NCBI GenBank assembly: GCA_945869735.1
Contig: CAMBPQ010000032.1
Coordinates: 1 to 32,339 of the forward strand
Length of the DNA: 32,339 bases
Source of the DNA: Planctomicrobium piriforme
GTDB lineage: Bacteria; Planctomycetota; Planctomycetia; Pirellulales; UBA1268
Reading direction: 5' to 3'
The notes below the pieces were generated by a model that worked only from the letters and a program-made list of their open reading frames with translations, did not search any database and was not told the origin of the DNA. Position numbers and translations under genes: made by a program. How positions within the stretch are numbered: position 1 is the first letter of the stretch; every line of letters starts with the position of its first letter. Shown here piece after piece: positions 1-9,397 of this stretch.

Positions 1-1320
1 CAGTGGCGGCGCGAGTCGCCGCATTCGATCACCGTCGATGTGGGCGACGTGGTCCAGGGCACGGCCGTGAGCCTCGAGAGCGGGGGATCGATCATGATCG
101 ATCTCTTCAACCGGCTCGGCTACGACGCCTGGACGCTCGGCAACCACGACTTCGACTGGGGGCCGGAAAAGCTCGAGGCCAACCTCGCGCTGTCGCAGTC
201 GCCGGTGCTCACGGGCAACCTCGAGCGGGCGGGCACGAAACCCGGATCGTTTGCGGGCGCCTGGGGTAAGGTGAAGCCGTGGGTCTTGAAGGAAGTGGGC
301 GGGTTCAAGATCGGTCTCGTCGGACTGATCACGCCGGGCCTCCCCTACTGGCTCGCCCCGGAAACGCTCGGCGGCACGGCGGCGAGCGATCCTGTGCGGA
401 CGCTCGCCACGAGCCTGAAAGAGGTGAAGTCGGCAGGAGTCGATGCGATCGTGGTGATGGGGCACATGGGCTGGCGGTTCCAAGATGACTACGCTAATCC
501 GGTGCGCGAACTCTTGCGCGACGCCAAAGACGTCGACATCTACCTTGCGGGTCACTCGCACCAGAATCAGCCCACCTGGTCATTGCATGACGTACTCTGC
601 TCGCAGTCGAGCTACCACGGCATTCACTGCGGCCGGATCGACCTCACGTTCGACCTCGACAGCCGAAAGCTCGTCGATCGCCGAGCGTTCACGCTGCTCA
701 TGGACGACCGGTTCGAACTCGACCCGGCCGTGATGGAGCGGGCCCAGCCCAATCTGGCGAAAGCCGACGAGCAGCTCGCGCGACGGGTGGCGACGGTCGC
801 GAGGCAGATCGAGGGTAAGGGCCGCGGCAGCGGTCTCGCGAAGCTCCTTTGCGAGACGTTCGCCGAATCGCTCGCCCGCAGTAAGTCGCCGGTGGACGGC
901 GTCTTTCACGGCACGTTCGCCACGGGCGACCTCCCGCCGGGGGAACTGACCGTGGGCGACTGCTGGAGGATCATCCCCTACGAAAACATGCTTGCCACGG
1001 CGGATGTGACCGCCCGCGACCTGCTCACGATCGTGGCCGAGGACGCCAGCGACAAGAAGTCAGACCGCACGCTCTGGCCGTTCGAGGTCGTAAGGGGCGA
1101 CGGGGGCCGGCCCACGGCGATCAGCCGCGATGGAAGCGAGGTCGATCCCGATCGCCGGTTCACGATCGCCTTCAATAGCTACGACGCCCAATCGGGCGGA
1201 CGAAGGCTCATGAAGCTACGGGAGATTCTCCAGCAGCCGGAGGCGAAGCTGCGGACCACGTCGCTCGACACCCGCAGCGCTTTGATCGAGGGCCTGCTCG
1301 ACCGCGGCACAGTCGGCTGA
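1..1320 (+). CDS. 5'-nucleotidase / UshA-like metallophosphatase, 5' end outside window
   Basis: The frame is open from base 1, so the GTG at 40 is internal and the N terminus, with the first metal-binding Asp/His, lies upstream of the window. What remains is the metallophosphatase core with GDVVQGT, GNHDFDWG (metal-binding Asn and His), MGHMGW and AGHSHQ, which are the expected motif blocks of the calcineurin-like superfamily. After it comes a 5'-nucleotidase C-terminal domain from about 870 to 1290, with the NSYDAQSGG loop that in this family lines the nucleoside pocket. The family hydrolyses nucleotides or UDP-sugars in the periplasm or at the cell surface, releasing phosphate. Substrate cannot be told from sequence alone. 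The gene stops in TGA at 1318-1320 and is followed by a repeat-rich spacer. Confidence 0.92.
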   Translation, partial: QWRRESPHSITVDVGDVVQGTAVSLESGGSIMIDLFNRLGYDAWTLGNHDFDWGPEKLEANLALSQSPVLTGNLERAGTKPGSFAGAWGKVKPWVLKEVGGFKIGLVGLITPGLPYWLAPETLGGTAASDPVRTLATSLKEVKSAGVDAIVVMGHMGWRFQDDYANPVRELLRDAKDVDIYLAGHSHQNQPTWSLHDVLCSQSSYHGIHCGRIDLTFDLDSRKLVDRRAFTLLMDDRFELDPAVMERAQPNLAKADEQLARRVATVARQIEGKGRGSGLAKLLCETFAESLARSKSPVDGVFHGTFATGDLPPGELTVGDCWRIIPYENMLATADVTARDLLTIVAEDASDKKSDRTLWPFEVVRGDGGRPTAISRDGSEVDPDRRFTIAFNSYDAQSGGRRLMKLREILQQPEAKLRTTSLDTRSALIEGLLDRGTVG

Positions 1321-1412
1321 GCAGCGGCCGGTCCGCTTGCCGATAGAGACCTGAGGATTCTGCACGGGCACGGTAACTTTTCGGGGCCGAGCATGAGCAT
1401 CGCCGCGCGACG

Positions 1413-1454
1413 CGCCACCCGCTTACCCATCGCTCGCGCTCCGGGCTTCTTGAG
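1413..1454 (+). repeat. REP-like dispersed repeat, copy A
   Basis: This 42-bp element begins CGCCACCCGCTT and ends GGGCTTCTTGAG. It recurs at 1567-1608 in the same orientation with a single mismatch at its 13th base. The core CGCTCGCGCTCCGGGCTTC resembles the reverse complement of the palindromic element at 1492-1537, which suggests one repeat family in two orientations, like REP/BIME elements. Confidence 0.8.
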
Positions 1455-1491
1455 GACAGGAAGCGTCGCGGCATGAGCCGTGGGGCCTCCC

Positions 1492-1537
1492 GTCAGGAAG
1501 CCCCAAGCGCGAGCGCGGGGAATACGTCCACCACCCC
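1492..1537 (-). repeat. REP-like palindromic repeat, inverted copy
   Basis: The core CCCCAAGCGCGAGCGCGGGG can fold into a hairpin (GCGC/GCGC with CCCC/GGGG around it). Its reverse complement is found nearly intact at 13206-13250, including the flanking GTATTCCCC and GGGGCTTCCTGAC. It lies between the two 42-bp direct copies. Confidence 0.8.
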
Positions 1538-1566
1538 AACTCGCTTCCCACCACCACCACCACATT

Positions 1567-1608
1567 CGCCACCCGCTTCCCCATCGCTCGCGCTCCGGGC
1601 TTCTTGAG
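1567..1608 (+). repeat. REP-like dispersed repeat, copy B
   Basis: This is the second 42-bp copy, differing from copy A (1413-1454) only at the 13th base (C for A). The copies are 154 bp apart and flank the inverted palindromic element, a BIME-like arrangement. Confidence 0.8.
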
Positions 1609-1685
1609 AGAGGCACGGGAGCGTTATGCTCCCGGCGGTTGACGTTTGAACATCGACACCACCTGACAGAAAGGACACCGAAGCC

Positions 1686-1991
1686 ATGCCGCAATTTGAA
1701 ATCGAGGGTGAAGCGGATATCTTCGAAAGCGCCGACGACATCCATGTGAACGGCGATATCGCCCGCTACTCGTTCGTGGCGGCGGAGAAGGGAGCTGGCG
1801 ACACGGTCCAAATCACCCCGGTTCACCCGAAGGACCTCTGTGACTTCGAGGGGCTCCTCTTTCAGGTGGACATCAACGAGGACGAAGACACGGTCATCCT
1901 CAGGCAGGTCCAGATGTTTTTTTGGCCCTGGGAAGACGACGTGGAGTTCGAAGACACCGACTCTCCGGACGAAGACCCGGAAATCACCTGA
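1686..1991 (+). CDS. Small acidic hypothetical protein (101 aa)
   Basis: I do not recognise a family. The protein is strongly acidic, with a C-terminal run rich in Asp and Glu (EDTDSPDEDPE), and has no signal peptide or membrane segment. It alternates short hydrophobic and acidic stretches (FEIEGEADIF, VDINEDEDTVILRQVQMFF), which suggests a small beta-rich domain. The ATG at 1686 has AAAGGA about ten bases upstream, which supports the start. The gene stands alone: repeats lie upstream and a convergent gene ends about 80 bases downstream. Base composition and codon use look like the neighbours, so it is probably real, but no function can be given. Confidence 0.7.
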   Translation: MPQFEIEGEADIFESADDIHVNGDIARYSFVAAEKGAGDTVQITPVHPKDLCDFEGLLFQVDINEDEDTVILRQVQMFFWPWEDDVEFEDTDSPDEDPEIT

Positions 1992-2072
1992 CGCTCGCGA
2001 GGCAGACGAACCCCTCGTGAGTCTCACGAGCCGACCGGCGATGACGCGACACAGCGGGCGAGTGGCGGCCGG

Positions 2073-2417
2073 TCACGATTCCCGGAACACGAAGTAGACG
2101 GCGGCGCAGATGCACAGTGCCGCCCATAGATAGTTCAGCTTCAAGGGCTGTTTCATGTACAGCACGGCGAACGGAACAAAAACAGTGAGCGCGATGACCT
2201 CCTGCAGGATCTTGAGCTGGCCAAGAGAGAGCGCGGTGTAGCCGATCCGGTTCGCAGGCACCTGCAGGAGATACTCCGCCAGAGCGACGCCCCAACTCAC
2301 CAGCGCCGCGATGAACCACGGCCTCCCGCTCATGTCCTTGAGGTGCGCGTACCACGCAAACGTCATGAAGACGTTCGACAACACGAGCAGGAGCGAGGTC
2401 TGGAGAATGACAGGCAT
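2073..2417 (-). CDS. DUF486 / DMT-family small membrane protein
   Basis: This 114-aa protein has four predicted membrane helices and closely follows the DUF486 pattern: SNVFMTFAWYAHLK at the start, then the conserved block LLQVPANRIGYTALSLGQLK, then FVPFAVLYM and a last helix ending YFVFRES. Length is normal for the family. DUF486 proteins belong to the drug/metabolite transporter clan; their substrate is unknown. The start at 2417 (ATG) has no strong ribosome site, but the N terminus aligns with what I know of the family. It lies downstream of, and on the same strand as, the DUF4239-like gene, with 28 bases between them. Confidence 0.88.
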   Translation of the reverse strand: MPVILQTSLLLVLSNVFMTFAWYAHLKDMSGRPWFIAALVSWGVALAEYLLQVPANRIGYTALSLGQLKILQEVIALTVFVPFAVLYMKQPLKLNYLWAALCICAAVYFVFRES

Positions 2418-2445
2418 GGCGTGCTGAGAAACGACGACCCCGATA

Positions 2446-3258
2446 TCACAACCTACTGAACTGTGGAGCCGTCTCTTCCTCGTTCATATCGAACATCAAG
2501 ACCCGCAGATCCTCGGGCCCGACCGCGAACTGGCCGATATAGGGCCGCGTGTACGCAAACAGGAGCACGAAACAGCAACTGATCCCGATCGACACCATTC
2601 CCAACGCCATCCGCCGTGCCCGCCGCGAATCGGCGTGAATCAGCCCGACACCGAGCAGGGTGAGAATGGCAAGCACCCCCACGATGCCCCACCGAGCCGG
2701 GGGCGGCCGGGTGGCGGCGATCCGCAACCTCGTCTCGCGTGCGTCCGACGCCCTCCGATAGAGATCGCGAAGTTCGATGTGGAGAGTCCCTTCCGGCAAG
2801 GAGTTGATGGTGGTTCGCAACTCGCGCAGCGGAGGCGCCGTGACCCTGGGACTGAGCAGCTGGGCCAACTGCGGCCATTCCGTATTGACGATGAAGTTAA
2901 TCGCGTTCTGCAACGAGTCGTGCAGCGACTTCCCCTCGGCACCTGCCATCTCCTCGATCGACTCGGCCATCTCGCGATAGGCCGCCGCCTCGCTGCGGGC
3001 CGACTCCTCGGCGAGGTTGTGCTGCTCCCAGACCGGCATCGCGATGAATGAGATCAGGAGGCCGAACGCGAGCCCGATCTGAGCCGGAACCTCTGCCTCC
3101 AGCCTGCCGAGCCGCTTGCCCTCTCGACCCGCAATCCACGGCACGAGATATCGGTGGACGACAAACGCGAACAAGCCCCAGTAGACCAAGAGAGACCCGA
3201 CCATCAGCGGCATCGGAAGGGCCAGGAAGAAATCGAAGCAGGCGGGAGTTGTGAGCAT
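2446..3258 (-). CDS. DUF4239-like (bestrophin-like) membrane protein
   Basis: This 270-aa protein has an N-terminal helix (about residues 8-30), a second near 55-70, a long soluble middle and two C-terminal helices (about 190-210 and 215-235). This is the layout of DUF4239 proteins, which are distantly compared with bestrophin channels. Motifs such as EEMAGAEGKSLHDSLQNAIN and the TINSLPEG region fit that reading, but I assign the family with moderate confidence. The frame stays open upstream to 3810, but that extension is arginine/serine-rich antisense of the next gene. I therefore start at the ATG at 3258 (MLTTPACFDFF). No clear ribosome site is seen. Function unknown. Confidence 0.75.
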   Translation of the reverse strand: MLTTPACFDFFLALPMPLMVGSLLVYWGLFAFVVHRYLVPWIAGREGKRLGRLEAEVPAQIGLAFGLLISFIAMPVWEQHNLAEESARSEAAAYREMAESIEEMAGAEGKSLHDSLQNAINFIVNTEWPQLAQLLSPRVTAPPLRELRTTINSLPEGTLHIELRDLYRRASDARETRLRIAATRPPPARWGIVGVLAILTLLGVGLIHADSRRARRMALGMVSIGISCCFVLLFAYTRPYIGQFAVGPEDLRVLMFDMNEEETAPQFSRL

Positions 3259-3301
3259 GCCAAAGACCCTATGGGTTTGAGCGGAACGAGCAGCGCTGGC
3301 G

Positions 3302-4075
3302 CTAGCGGGCCGGAGGCACGACGTGAAGTCTGACGGCCTCGGCGACCGCCCTGGCGATCTCATCGGCCATCCGCTGCTGCTGGGTGATGTCGGCGATCCC
3401 ACTGCTGGAAGCCGCCAACTTGCCGACGACGACATACGGATTGAAGCCAGCCACGGCCGCGACGGGCAATGCCCCAGGCATATTCCGACCCTTGTCGGAT
3501 GTTTCGAGAATGAAGAAGGCCTGGCCGCCCGCCGTCGCGGGATCAGACATCGCCACATCGATGCCGATGCTTTTGTTGCCAACGCCGAAACCGATGACAT
3601 TCCTCGCGGCAGCGTTGCCGTCATCGAGGCCGACCACCTGTCCCCCGAGCCGCCAGCCATCCGCCGGGGGCGGATTGGGGTTGTCCCAAAACACAGCCGG
3701 CCACCCCGCTTGGGCGAGTTCGTCGGCCACCAACTTCGCGATGGAGGTGCCAACCGGGAGACTGCGGTCATTCCCCATGACCATGTCGGCCACGCGGGGC
3801 CTCGCTGCAAACAGCTTTCGCACCGGTCCCTGCGGAATCACCGCGGCTTCGGCCTGCTGCGTCAACGCCTCCTGTAAGCCGGGCTCCATGTCGAAGGGAA
3901 TCACGTAGATTTTCGCCGGAAGTCTCGCGGGCCAGCCCGTCGCTATCGGAACAGCCGCAGACGCCGTGGGATCGAAAACCGACTGCTGCCCATGAGACAC
4001 CGTGGCAGTCAGCCAGAAGACGGCTGCCAGCAGGCAACTCACGGCGTCTCCACACAACCGGATTCCCGATTTCAT
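3302..4075 (-). CDS. Secreted DUF4410-like hypothetical protein
   Basis: The 257-aa protein begins with a signal peptide (MKSGIRLCGD, then a hydrophobic core, with cleavage likely after SHGQ). The mature part holds a stretch from IYVIPFD to the C terminus with a GxGxGN turn (VIGFGVGNKSIGIDV), resembling DUF4410 outer-envelope proteins. The ATG at 4075 is chosen over an upstream ATG at 4093 because it is preceded by GGGAGG five bases away. The pairing with the DUF4239-like gene 43 bases downstream suggests a shared transcript. No enzymatic motif is visible and the role is unknown. Confidence 0.72.
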   Translation of the reverse strand: MKSGIRLCGDAVSCLLAAVFWLTATVSHGQQSVFDPTASAAVPIATGWPARLPAKIYVIPFDMEPGLQEALTQQAEAAVIPQGPVRKLFAARPRVADMVMGNDRSLPVGTSIAKLVADELAQAGWPAVFWDNPNPPPADGWRLGGQVVGLDDGNAAARNVIGFGVGNKSIGIDVAMSDPATAGGQAFFILETSDKGRNMPGALPVAAVAGFNPYVVVGKLAASSSGIADITQQQRMADEIARAVAEAVRLHVVPPAR

Positions 4076-4202
4076 GCACACCTCCCACGCCACGCCGATC
4101 GCGTCCGGGCGGGTTGCCTCCTGAACGACGGGCGGACCTTAGGACGCAGACCGTGCGCACGGAAGCCCACTTTCCCGCGGCACCGTGGCCCTCCGGGCAG
4201 GC

Positions 4203-4946
4203 TCACTGCCCCGAATCGGTGCCGTGGCAGGATGTGTCTTGCAACTCGACGAGCGCATTCGACGCGGCCCGTTGTTCCGCTTCCTTTTTATTGCGGCCCC
4301 AGGCCGGAGCGTAGCGGCGGCTACCGATCTGGGCGGAAACATGAAAACTCTTGCTGTGGTCGGGGCCTGCCTCCTCGATCACCTCATAGGTCGGCGTCAC
4401 CCCGAAATCCCGCTGGGCCCATTGCTGCAACAGCGACTTGTGGTTCGAGCCCATCTCGCCGCTCACCACCTTCCCGATCTCGGGCTCGAGCATCCGTGCC
4501 ACGAGGGGTCTCACGGCCTCGATGCCACCGTCGAGATAGATCGCTGCCACGAGTGACTCGAACAGATCGGAGAGCACCGACGGCGGCACGGACCGGTTGT
4601 TCACCGACAGTCCCTTGCCCACGATCAGGAAATCGACGAGCTGCAGTTGCTCGCTGAGCCGGCTGCACGTCTCGCGGCTGACGACCACCGACTTGATCCG
4701 CGTGAGGTCCCCCTCGAGCGAATCAGGAAACAGCCGGTAGAGCGTCTCGCAGACGAGAAACCCCAGAATGGCATCGCCGAGAAACTCGAGCCGCTCGTTG
4801 GAGGCCAGGCGGTGCTGGGCCCCGGAGGCGTGGGTCAGAGAGGACACCAACAGGGCGGGGTCACGAAACACGTATCCGATCCGGCGCTGGCACTCTGCCA
4901 CGTCAACGCCGGCCTCGGTTGGTCCCCGATGCTCCTGTCCCGCCAT
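4203..4946 (-). CDS. rnc: Ribonuclease III
   Basis: This 247-aa protein has the two-domain layout of bacterial RNase III. The nuclease domain carries the signature NERLEFLGDAI (catalytic Glu and Asp at about residues 54 and 58) and the second acidic pair in SDLFESLVAA (Asp127, Glu130). A double-stranded RNA-binding domain follows from about residue 165 (NHKSLLQQWAQRD) to GRNKKEAEQRAASNAL near the C terminus. The enzyme cleaves double-stranded RNA in rRNA processing and mRNA decay. All catalytic residues are present and length is typical. It is divergent from the HtrA gene, with about 230 bases between, which should hold both promoters. Confidence 0.97.
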   Translation of the reverse strand: MAGQEHRGPTEAGVDVAECQRRIGYVFRDPALLVSSLTHASGAQHRLASNERLEFLGDAILGFLVCETLYRLFPDSLEGDLTRIKSVVVSRETCSRLSEQLQLVDFLIVGKGLSVNNRSVPPSVLSDLFESLVAAIYLDGGIEAVRPLVARMLEPEIGKVVSGEMGSNHKSLLQQWAQRDFGVTPTYEVIEEAGPDHSKSFHVSAQIGSRRYAPAWGRNKKEAEQRAASNALVELQDTSCHGTDSGQ

Positions 4947-5178
4947 GTGAATACCGTCTCTCCGTTCGTCTGCAAAATAGGCCGCTCCCCCTCAATCTGT
5001 CAACGCGATGCACCAGCCTAACCGCTGCCGCGGCCGTGCCACGAACCATCCCGGGGGCTGCTTCGTAGAGACAGGAAACGTGTCGTGTCAGCCGCCGCCG
5101 ACCTCTGGGCCGGCCGGTGTCGTTTGACCGCGGCACGCCTACACTTGAAGGTCCGACCGCCCCTCCACAGGTGTTTTT
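4947..5178. promoter_or_regulatory. Divergent intergenic region between rnc and htrA-like gene
   Basis: This 232-bp spacer separates two divergently transcribed genes and must hold the promoter of the HtrA gene and probably that of rnc. I see no confident -35/-10 pair, operator palindrome or riboswitch in it, so the call rests on gene arrangement only. Confidence 0.4.
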
Positions 5179-6732
5179 ATGACCATGACTCTCCGCCAAC
5201 TCCGGTTTTCCGCCCCCCTCCGCGGCGGCCGTCCCTCGCGAACGCTGTGCGTATTTTGTGCGGCAGCCCTGTCGGCGGCCGCCGTCGCGGTCGCGCTGGC
5301 CCCGAGTGCCACCCGAGCCGCGGAGCCCGCCACCGACGACATCACCCACGCCACTGCCCTCTCCAACGCCTTTCGTCGGGCGGCTGGGATGACCACTCCC
5401 GCGGTCGTTGTCGTGCGGAGCGAGTCGAAGCCCAAGAAGGCTGCGGCCCGCGGCCAGCGCCGCGGCGGCGAAAACCCCCTCAAGGGCACGCCGTTCGAGG
5501 GCATGTTCCCCGACGGTCTGCCGGAGGGCTTTGACTTCAACATGCCCGAGGGGGGGCAGACACCCGGTCGCTCGGGCGTCGGTTCGGGCGTGATCGTCGA
5601 CTCCAGCGGCATCGTGATCACCAACAACCACGTGGTGGAGGGCTCCGACGAAGTCATGATCGAACTCTCCGACGGCCGTGAGTTCAAGGCTGTCGACATC
5701 AAGACCGACCCCGAGAGCGACCTGGCCGTCGTGCGACTGGCCGACGTGAAGGACCTGCCGACCGCAAAGCTCGGCGACTCCGACAAACTCGAAATCGGCG
5801 ACTGGGTGATCGCCATCGGCAACCCGTTCGAACTCGAGACGACCGTCAGCGCCGGGATCATCAGTGGCAAGGGCCGCGAACTCGGCGGCATCCGCCGCGC
5901 GCAGTTTCTGCAGACCGACGCCGCAATCAACCCCGGCAACTCGGGTGGTCCGTTGGTCAACCTGGCAGGTGAGGTCGTGGGCATCAACACCGCCATCGCC
6001 TCAAACAGCGGCGGCTACCAGGGCATCGGCTTCGCTATCCCTGTCAACCTCGCCCGCTGGGTGACTGACCAACTCATCGCCAAAGGAACCGTGCAGCGGG
6101 CATACATCGGGGTGCAGATGGGGCCGCTCGACGCCCGGATGGCGGCAAAGCTCAATGCCAAGGACCGCGGAGGCGTGTTGGTGAACGACGTTGTGCCGGG
6201 CTCCCCCGCCGCCGCGGCGGGCGTCCAAGACCTCGACATCATCACGGCCTTCGACGGCCAGGCCATCAAGGGCACACGGGCGCTCCAGGAGATCGTCGAG
6301 CGATCGGCCATGGGCCAACCACATAAGCTCACCGTTTTTCGCGACGGCGAGCAGGTGACGCTCACGATCAACGTGCAACCGCTCCCGACCGACATGGTCA
6401 AAGCAGGCCGGGCGATGAAGCCCGAGGCGGAACAAGGCGGCGAGACCTTTTCCTCCGAGGAGTTTGGTCTGGACGTTCGCGACAAGGGCTCGATGGCCGA
6501 AGACGCCTACGCCGACTTCGACGGCGTGGTGATCGATCGCGTCGATGCCGACGGCGTCGCGGCCGCGGCGGGCCTTGGGCCGGGCGTGCTTGTCCGCAAG
6601 GTCGGCAAGACCCCGGTGACGAGCCTCGCCGACTTCGAGAAGGCGATCGCCGAAGAGTCGGCCGAGGCGGGCGTCGTCCTCCAGGTGCGGACGCCACGCG
6701 GCAACGCCGTCGTGCTCTTGAAAAAGGAATAG
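5179..6732 (+). CDS. HtrA/Deg-type periplasmic serine protease with two PDZ domains
   Basis: The 517-aa protein has a long basic N-region, a hydrophobic signal core (about residues 22-42) and a likely cleavage after TRAAE. The trypsin-like domain shows the full triad: His151 in ITNNHVVEG, Asp181 in ESDLAVVRL and Ser255 in [10 protein letters not shown]. Two PDZ domains follow, one from about [10 protein letters not shown] to [10 protein letters not shown] and a second from about FGLDVRDKG to the end. The family degrades or refolds damaged envelope proteins. The segment at about 80-130 before the protease domain is Lys/Arg- then Gly/Pro-rich, like the flexible loop region of DegP/DegQ. Two ATGs lie close together (5179 and 5185). 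pdxJ starts 23 bases downstream, so the two may share a transcript. Confidence 0.95.
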   Translation: MTMTLRQLRFSAPLRGGRPSRTLCVFCAAALSAAAVAVALAPSATRAAEPATDDITHATALSNAFRRAAGMTTPAVVVVRSESKPKKAAARGQRRGGENPLKGTPFEGMFPDGLPEGFDFNMPEGGQTPGRSGVGSGVIVDSSGIVITNNHVVEGSDEVMIELSDGREFKAVDIKTDPESDLAVVRLADVKDLPTAKLGDSDKLEIGDWVIAIGNPFELETTVSAGIISGKGRELGGIRRAQFLQTDAAINPGNSGGPLVNLAGEVVGINTAIASNSGGYQGIGFAIPVNLARWVTDQLIAKGTVQRAYIGVQMGPLDARMAAKLNAKDRGGVLVNDVVPGSPAAAAGVQDLDIITAFDGQAIKGTRALQEIVERSAMGQPHKLTVFRDGEQVTLTINVQPLPTDMVKAGRAMKPEAEQGGETFSSEEFGLDVRDKGSMAEDAYADFDGVVIDRVDADGVAAAAGLGPGVLVRKVGKTPVTSLADFEKAIAEESAEAGVVLQVRTPRGNAVVLLKKE

Positions 6733-6755
6733 CCGGCGGCGACGCTGAGTCGGAC

Positions 6756-7472
6756 ATGAGCACCCTTGGCGTTAACATCGACCACGTCGCTACCGTTCGG
6801 CAGGCCCGCCGAACGGTGGAGCCCGACCCGGTGTGGGCGGCGGCGCTCGCCGAACTCGGTGGCGCCGACGCCATTACGGTGCACCTCCGTGAGGACCGGC
6901 GGCATATCCAGGATCGCGATCTTGAGGTGTTGCGCCGCACGGTGCAGGTGAAGCTCAACCTCGAGTGCGCGATCGCCCCGTCGATGATCGACATCGCATG
7001 TCGGGTGAAGCCCTGCCAGGTGACGCTCGTGCCGGAGAAGCGCGAGGAAATCACGACCGAGGGGGGCCTCGACGTCGTCGCGCACCGTGCCGCGACGGAA
7101 GAGGCCGTCCTCCGGCTGAAGGACGCCGGCATCACGGTGTCGCTGTTTATCGACCCCTGCCCACAGCAGATCGATGCCTCGGTGGACCTCGGCGTCGCAG
7201 CCGCAGAACTGCACACCGGCTGCTATGCCAACGCAGCGACCGAAGCGGAGCGGCACAACGAACTTGTGAAGCTCTCGAGGGCCAGCGCGATGGTCCGGCT
7301 GGCGGGGCTCGAACTCAACGCGGGCCACGGGCTCACCTACCGCAACGTCGTGCCAGTCGCCCGGCTCGACGGCATGGGTGAACTCAACATCGGGCACTCG
7401 ATCGTGGCCCGCGCCGTATTCGTCGGCTTCACCCAGGCCGTCCGCGAGATGAAGTCGCTGATCAGCGGCTGA
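6756..7472 (+). CDS. pdxJ: Pyridoxine 5'-phosphate synthase
   Basis: The 238-aa protein opens with [16 protein letters not shown], the PdxJ signature, and keeps the other conserved blocks: [36 protein letters not shown] and LNAGHGLTY. It is a TIM-barrel enzyme joining 1-deoxyxylulose-5-phosphate with 3-amino-2-oxopropyl phosphate in the DXP-dependent vitamin B6 pathway. Length is typical. It follows the protease gene by 23 bases, with no obvious ribosome site of its own. Its last 11 bases overlap the end of the convergent alkaline phosphatase gene. Confidence 0.97.
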   Translation: MSTLGVNIDHVATVRQARRTVEPDPVWAAALAELGGADAITVHLREDRRHIQDRDLEVLRRTVQVKLNLECAIAPSMIDIACRVKPCQVTLVPEKREEITTEGGLDVVAHRAATEEAVLRLKDAGITVSLFIDPCPQQIDASVDLGVAAAELHTGCYANAATEAERHNELVKLSRASAMVRLAGLELNAGHGLTYRNVVPVARLDGMGELNIGHSIVARAVFVGFTQAVREMKSLISG

Positions 7473-9201
7473 TCGCGGTGGCAAACGCCTCGGGCTCACC
7501 GAGCACAAAGGCGTGCCCGTGGTCGCTCGTCACGATCACCACCGCGTCGTTCCAGGCGTCGTGCCGCTCGAGCCACTTCACGACCGCCTGAAACGCGGCG
7601 TCACCCGCCCTCACGGCGCCGATCGCCGTGTCGATGTTGTTGGCATGCGACGCCCAGTCGACGTCTCCCGCCTCCACCATCAGCCAGAACTTGCCCCGCG
7701 ACGCGAGCACGTCGAGCGCCGCGCGGGTCATGTCGGCGAGCGAGGGATTCTCGTCGAGGTCGGCCACGGTGTAGTGGATCGCGGAGCCGTATTTCTTGCG
7801 GAGCGGGTCGACCTCGCCACGGTCAGCAGTCTCAAGCCCAGCCGCTGGATCGAAGTCGCCGTTGGCCGTCTGAAACGGCAGGTGCCCCTCCGCGACGCCG
7901 AAGAACCCGAACAGCCGGAGTTTCCGCTGGATCGCGTCGGCCGCGGCCTCGGAGAGCACCTCGTCGCCGCGGCGGCTGGGGGTCCGCAGGGCCACCCGGT
8001 AAGGCCCGCCGTGCGTTGCGTCGATCGCCTCGAGCGTCGACTCGGCCAGATATTTGTTGCCCGGCTCAAAGTTTCGACCCTGGTCCTTTTCATTCCTGCC
8101 CTGCACGCCGAATCCAGCGCCGACAAGCACGTCGAGGCCCGGTAACGGCGTGCCGCGGTGGGAGATCGACAGCTGGCCGAGGAGGTCGCGGGAGATGTCT
8201 TGGTAGTCGTCGCGGGTCACGTTGTGGGCGTAGGAGCACGCCGGCGTGGCGTGCGACACCGGCACGCTCGTCACAGCGCCGACCGCGTAGCCGCGTTTTT
8301 GGAGCAGATGCGCCACTGTCTCGAGTTGCTCGCCCTTCACCCCAATGTTGATCGCGTCGTTGTAGGTCTTGTGCCCCGTGCAGAGGGAGGTTGCCGATGC
8401 CGCCGAATCGGTGACGGCGTGCGGCAGGTCGCGATCCTTGCCCATCAGGTATTGAATACCGGCCCGCGGATCCCAGCCGGTCACCCCGCCCCGCCCTGCA
8501 TCGTATCCCCCCGGCAGTTCGCCGCCCGGGTTGATCACCACCTGCGCATCGACGTCGAACTTCGTGCCCTTGTTGGCGGGGCTGGTCACGCACTGCCCGA
8601 AATCTGTCGGGGCCCCGCGATAGTCCTGGAACTGAAAGCCGCTGCCGCGACCCCCGTCGTAGTCCACCCTGCCTTTGGCTGCAATCGCCGCAGTCCTTGT
8701 CGTGTGCCAGTCCATGCCGTCAAACACCACGAGGACGATGTATTTCTTGCCCGCATCGGCAGCCATCATCTGTAGGCGGGCAACGTCAGTCTGGTCGAAG
8801 TAGTCGGCCTCGGGATTGAGCGACTGCTCGGGCAGCCGCCCGTACAAGCTCCGCAGGCGTGCCTCGTCGCGATAGACGCTCCTTTTCCCCTTCACGGCGT
8901 CGAGCGTCATCCCGAACGAATACACCGGGATCAGCCGGTTCGAATGGTTCGACCACGACACGTAGCGGGCCGGCTGATCACCCCAATAACCCCACGACGC
9001 CCGGCCTGTCGCTTCGGCGTCGGCCTGCATCTGGCGAATGCGGTCCGGTGCGGCCACGTGCAGGTCGGCCTGGGCCTTTTCAGCCGCAAGCTCATCCCCG
9101 GCCGCGACTCCTTCCAACGTGAATTCTCCCAAGAGGGCCGGCAGCGAAAGTAGCAACACGCGGGCCGGCCCGCCTCGACGAGGGAGTCGTAGGAACATCA
9201 T
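7462..9201 (-). CDS. Secreted alkaline phosphatase (PhoA superfamily)
   Basis: The frame is open to 9810, but bases beyond 9201 are low-complexity antisense of ppc, so I start at the double ATG ([10 protein letters not shown]) that begins a signal peptide; the product is 579 aa. The metal- and phosphate-binding set is intact: VVFDGMDW, catalytic Ser266 in [10 protein letters not shown] (as in E. coli PhoA), then [14 protein letters not shown] and TSDHGHAF. The enzyme hydrolyses phosphomonoesters outside the cytoplasm. It is longer than E. coli PhoA (about 470 aa), mostly because about 110 extra residues lie between the signal peptide and the first metal-binding Asp. It is divergent from ppc with about 200 bases between. 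Confidence 0.93.
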   Translation of the reverse strand: MMFLRLPRRGGPARVLLLSLPALLGEFTLEGVAAGDELAAEKAQADLHVAAPDRIRQMQADAEATGRASWGYWGDQPARYVSWSNHSNRLIPVYSFGMTLDAVKGKRSVYRDEARLRSLYGRLPEQSLNPEADYFDQTDVARLQMMAADAGKKYIVLVVFDGMDWHTTRTAAIAAKGRVDYDGGRGSGFQFQDYRGAPTDFGQCVTSPANKGTKFDVDAQVVINPGGELPGGYDAGRGGVTGWDPRAGIQYLMGKDRDLPHAVTDSAASATSLCTGHKTYNDAINIGVKGEQLETVAHLLQKRGYAVGAVTSVPVSHATPACSYAHNVTRDDYQDISRDLLGQLSISHRGTPLPGLDVLVGAGFGVQGRNEKDQGRNFEPGNKYLAESTLEAIDATHGGPYRVALRTPSRRGDEVLSEAAADAIQRKLRLFGFFGVAEGHLPFQTANGDFDPAAGLETADRGEVDPLRKKYGSAIHYTVADLDENPSLADMTRAALDVLASRGKFWLMVEAGDVDWASHANNIDTAIGAVRAGDAAFQAVVKWLERHDAWNDAVVIVTSDHGHAFVLGEPEAFATAISR

Positions 9202-9397
9202 GCCTGGAGCATAACCGGACCGCCGGCGGCCGACTGCCCACGGATGAGGCAGAGCGATGCCTCCCGTTTGACGCTCCGCGACGGCGGCCGGCCGGCGGGT
9301 ATTTGAGAGACCGCTGTATTTCCCGATTGAACAGGCATGGCCGCGGGTTCTTCCGGTGCCCACCCGCACGGCGCGGACTTTGCTGGAGAAACGTGGC

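Larger units (their letters stand above)
1321..1685. other. Repeat-bearing intergenic spacer
   Basis: These 365 bases contain no convincing gene. They hold two direct copies of a 42-bp element, one inverted palindromic element and a short CCA-rich microsatellite near 1549-1562. Just before the next start codon is a usable ribosome site (AAAGGA at about 1670-1676). Open frames crossing here are arginine- and serine-rich and antisense in character, so I do not treat them as genes. Confidence 0.7.

Noticed and set aside
3259-3810. N-terminal extension of the DUF4239-like gene to 454 aa
   Set aside because: The extra part is Arg/Ser/Pro-rich antisense-frame sequence lying over the DUF4410-like gene; membrane-protein homology begins at 3258.
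8930-8955. GGTTCGAATGG resembling a tRNA T-loop
   Set aside because: No acceptor or anticodon stem can be formed around it and it lies within the phosphatase coding sequence.
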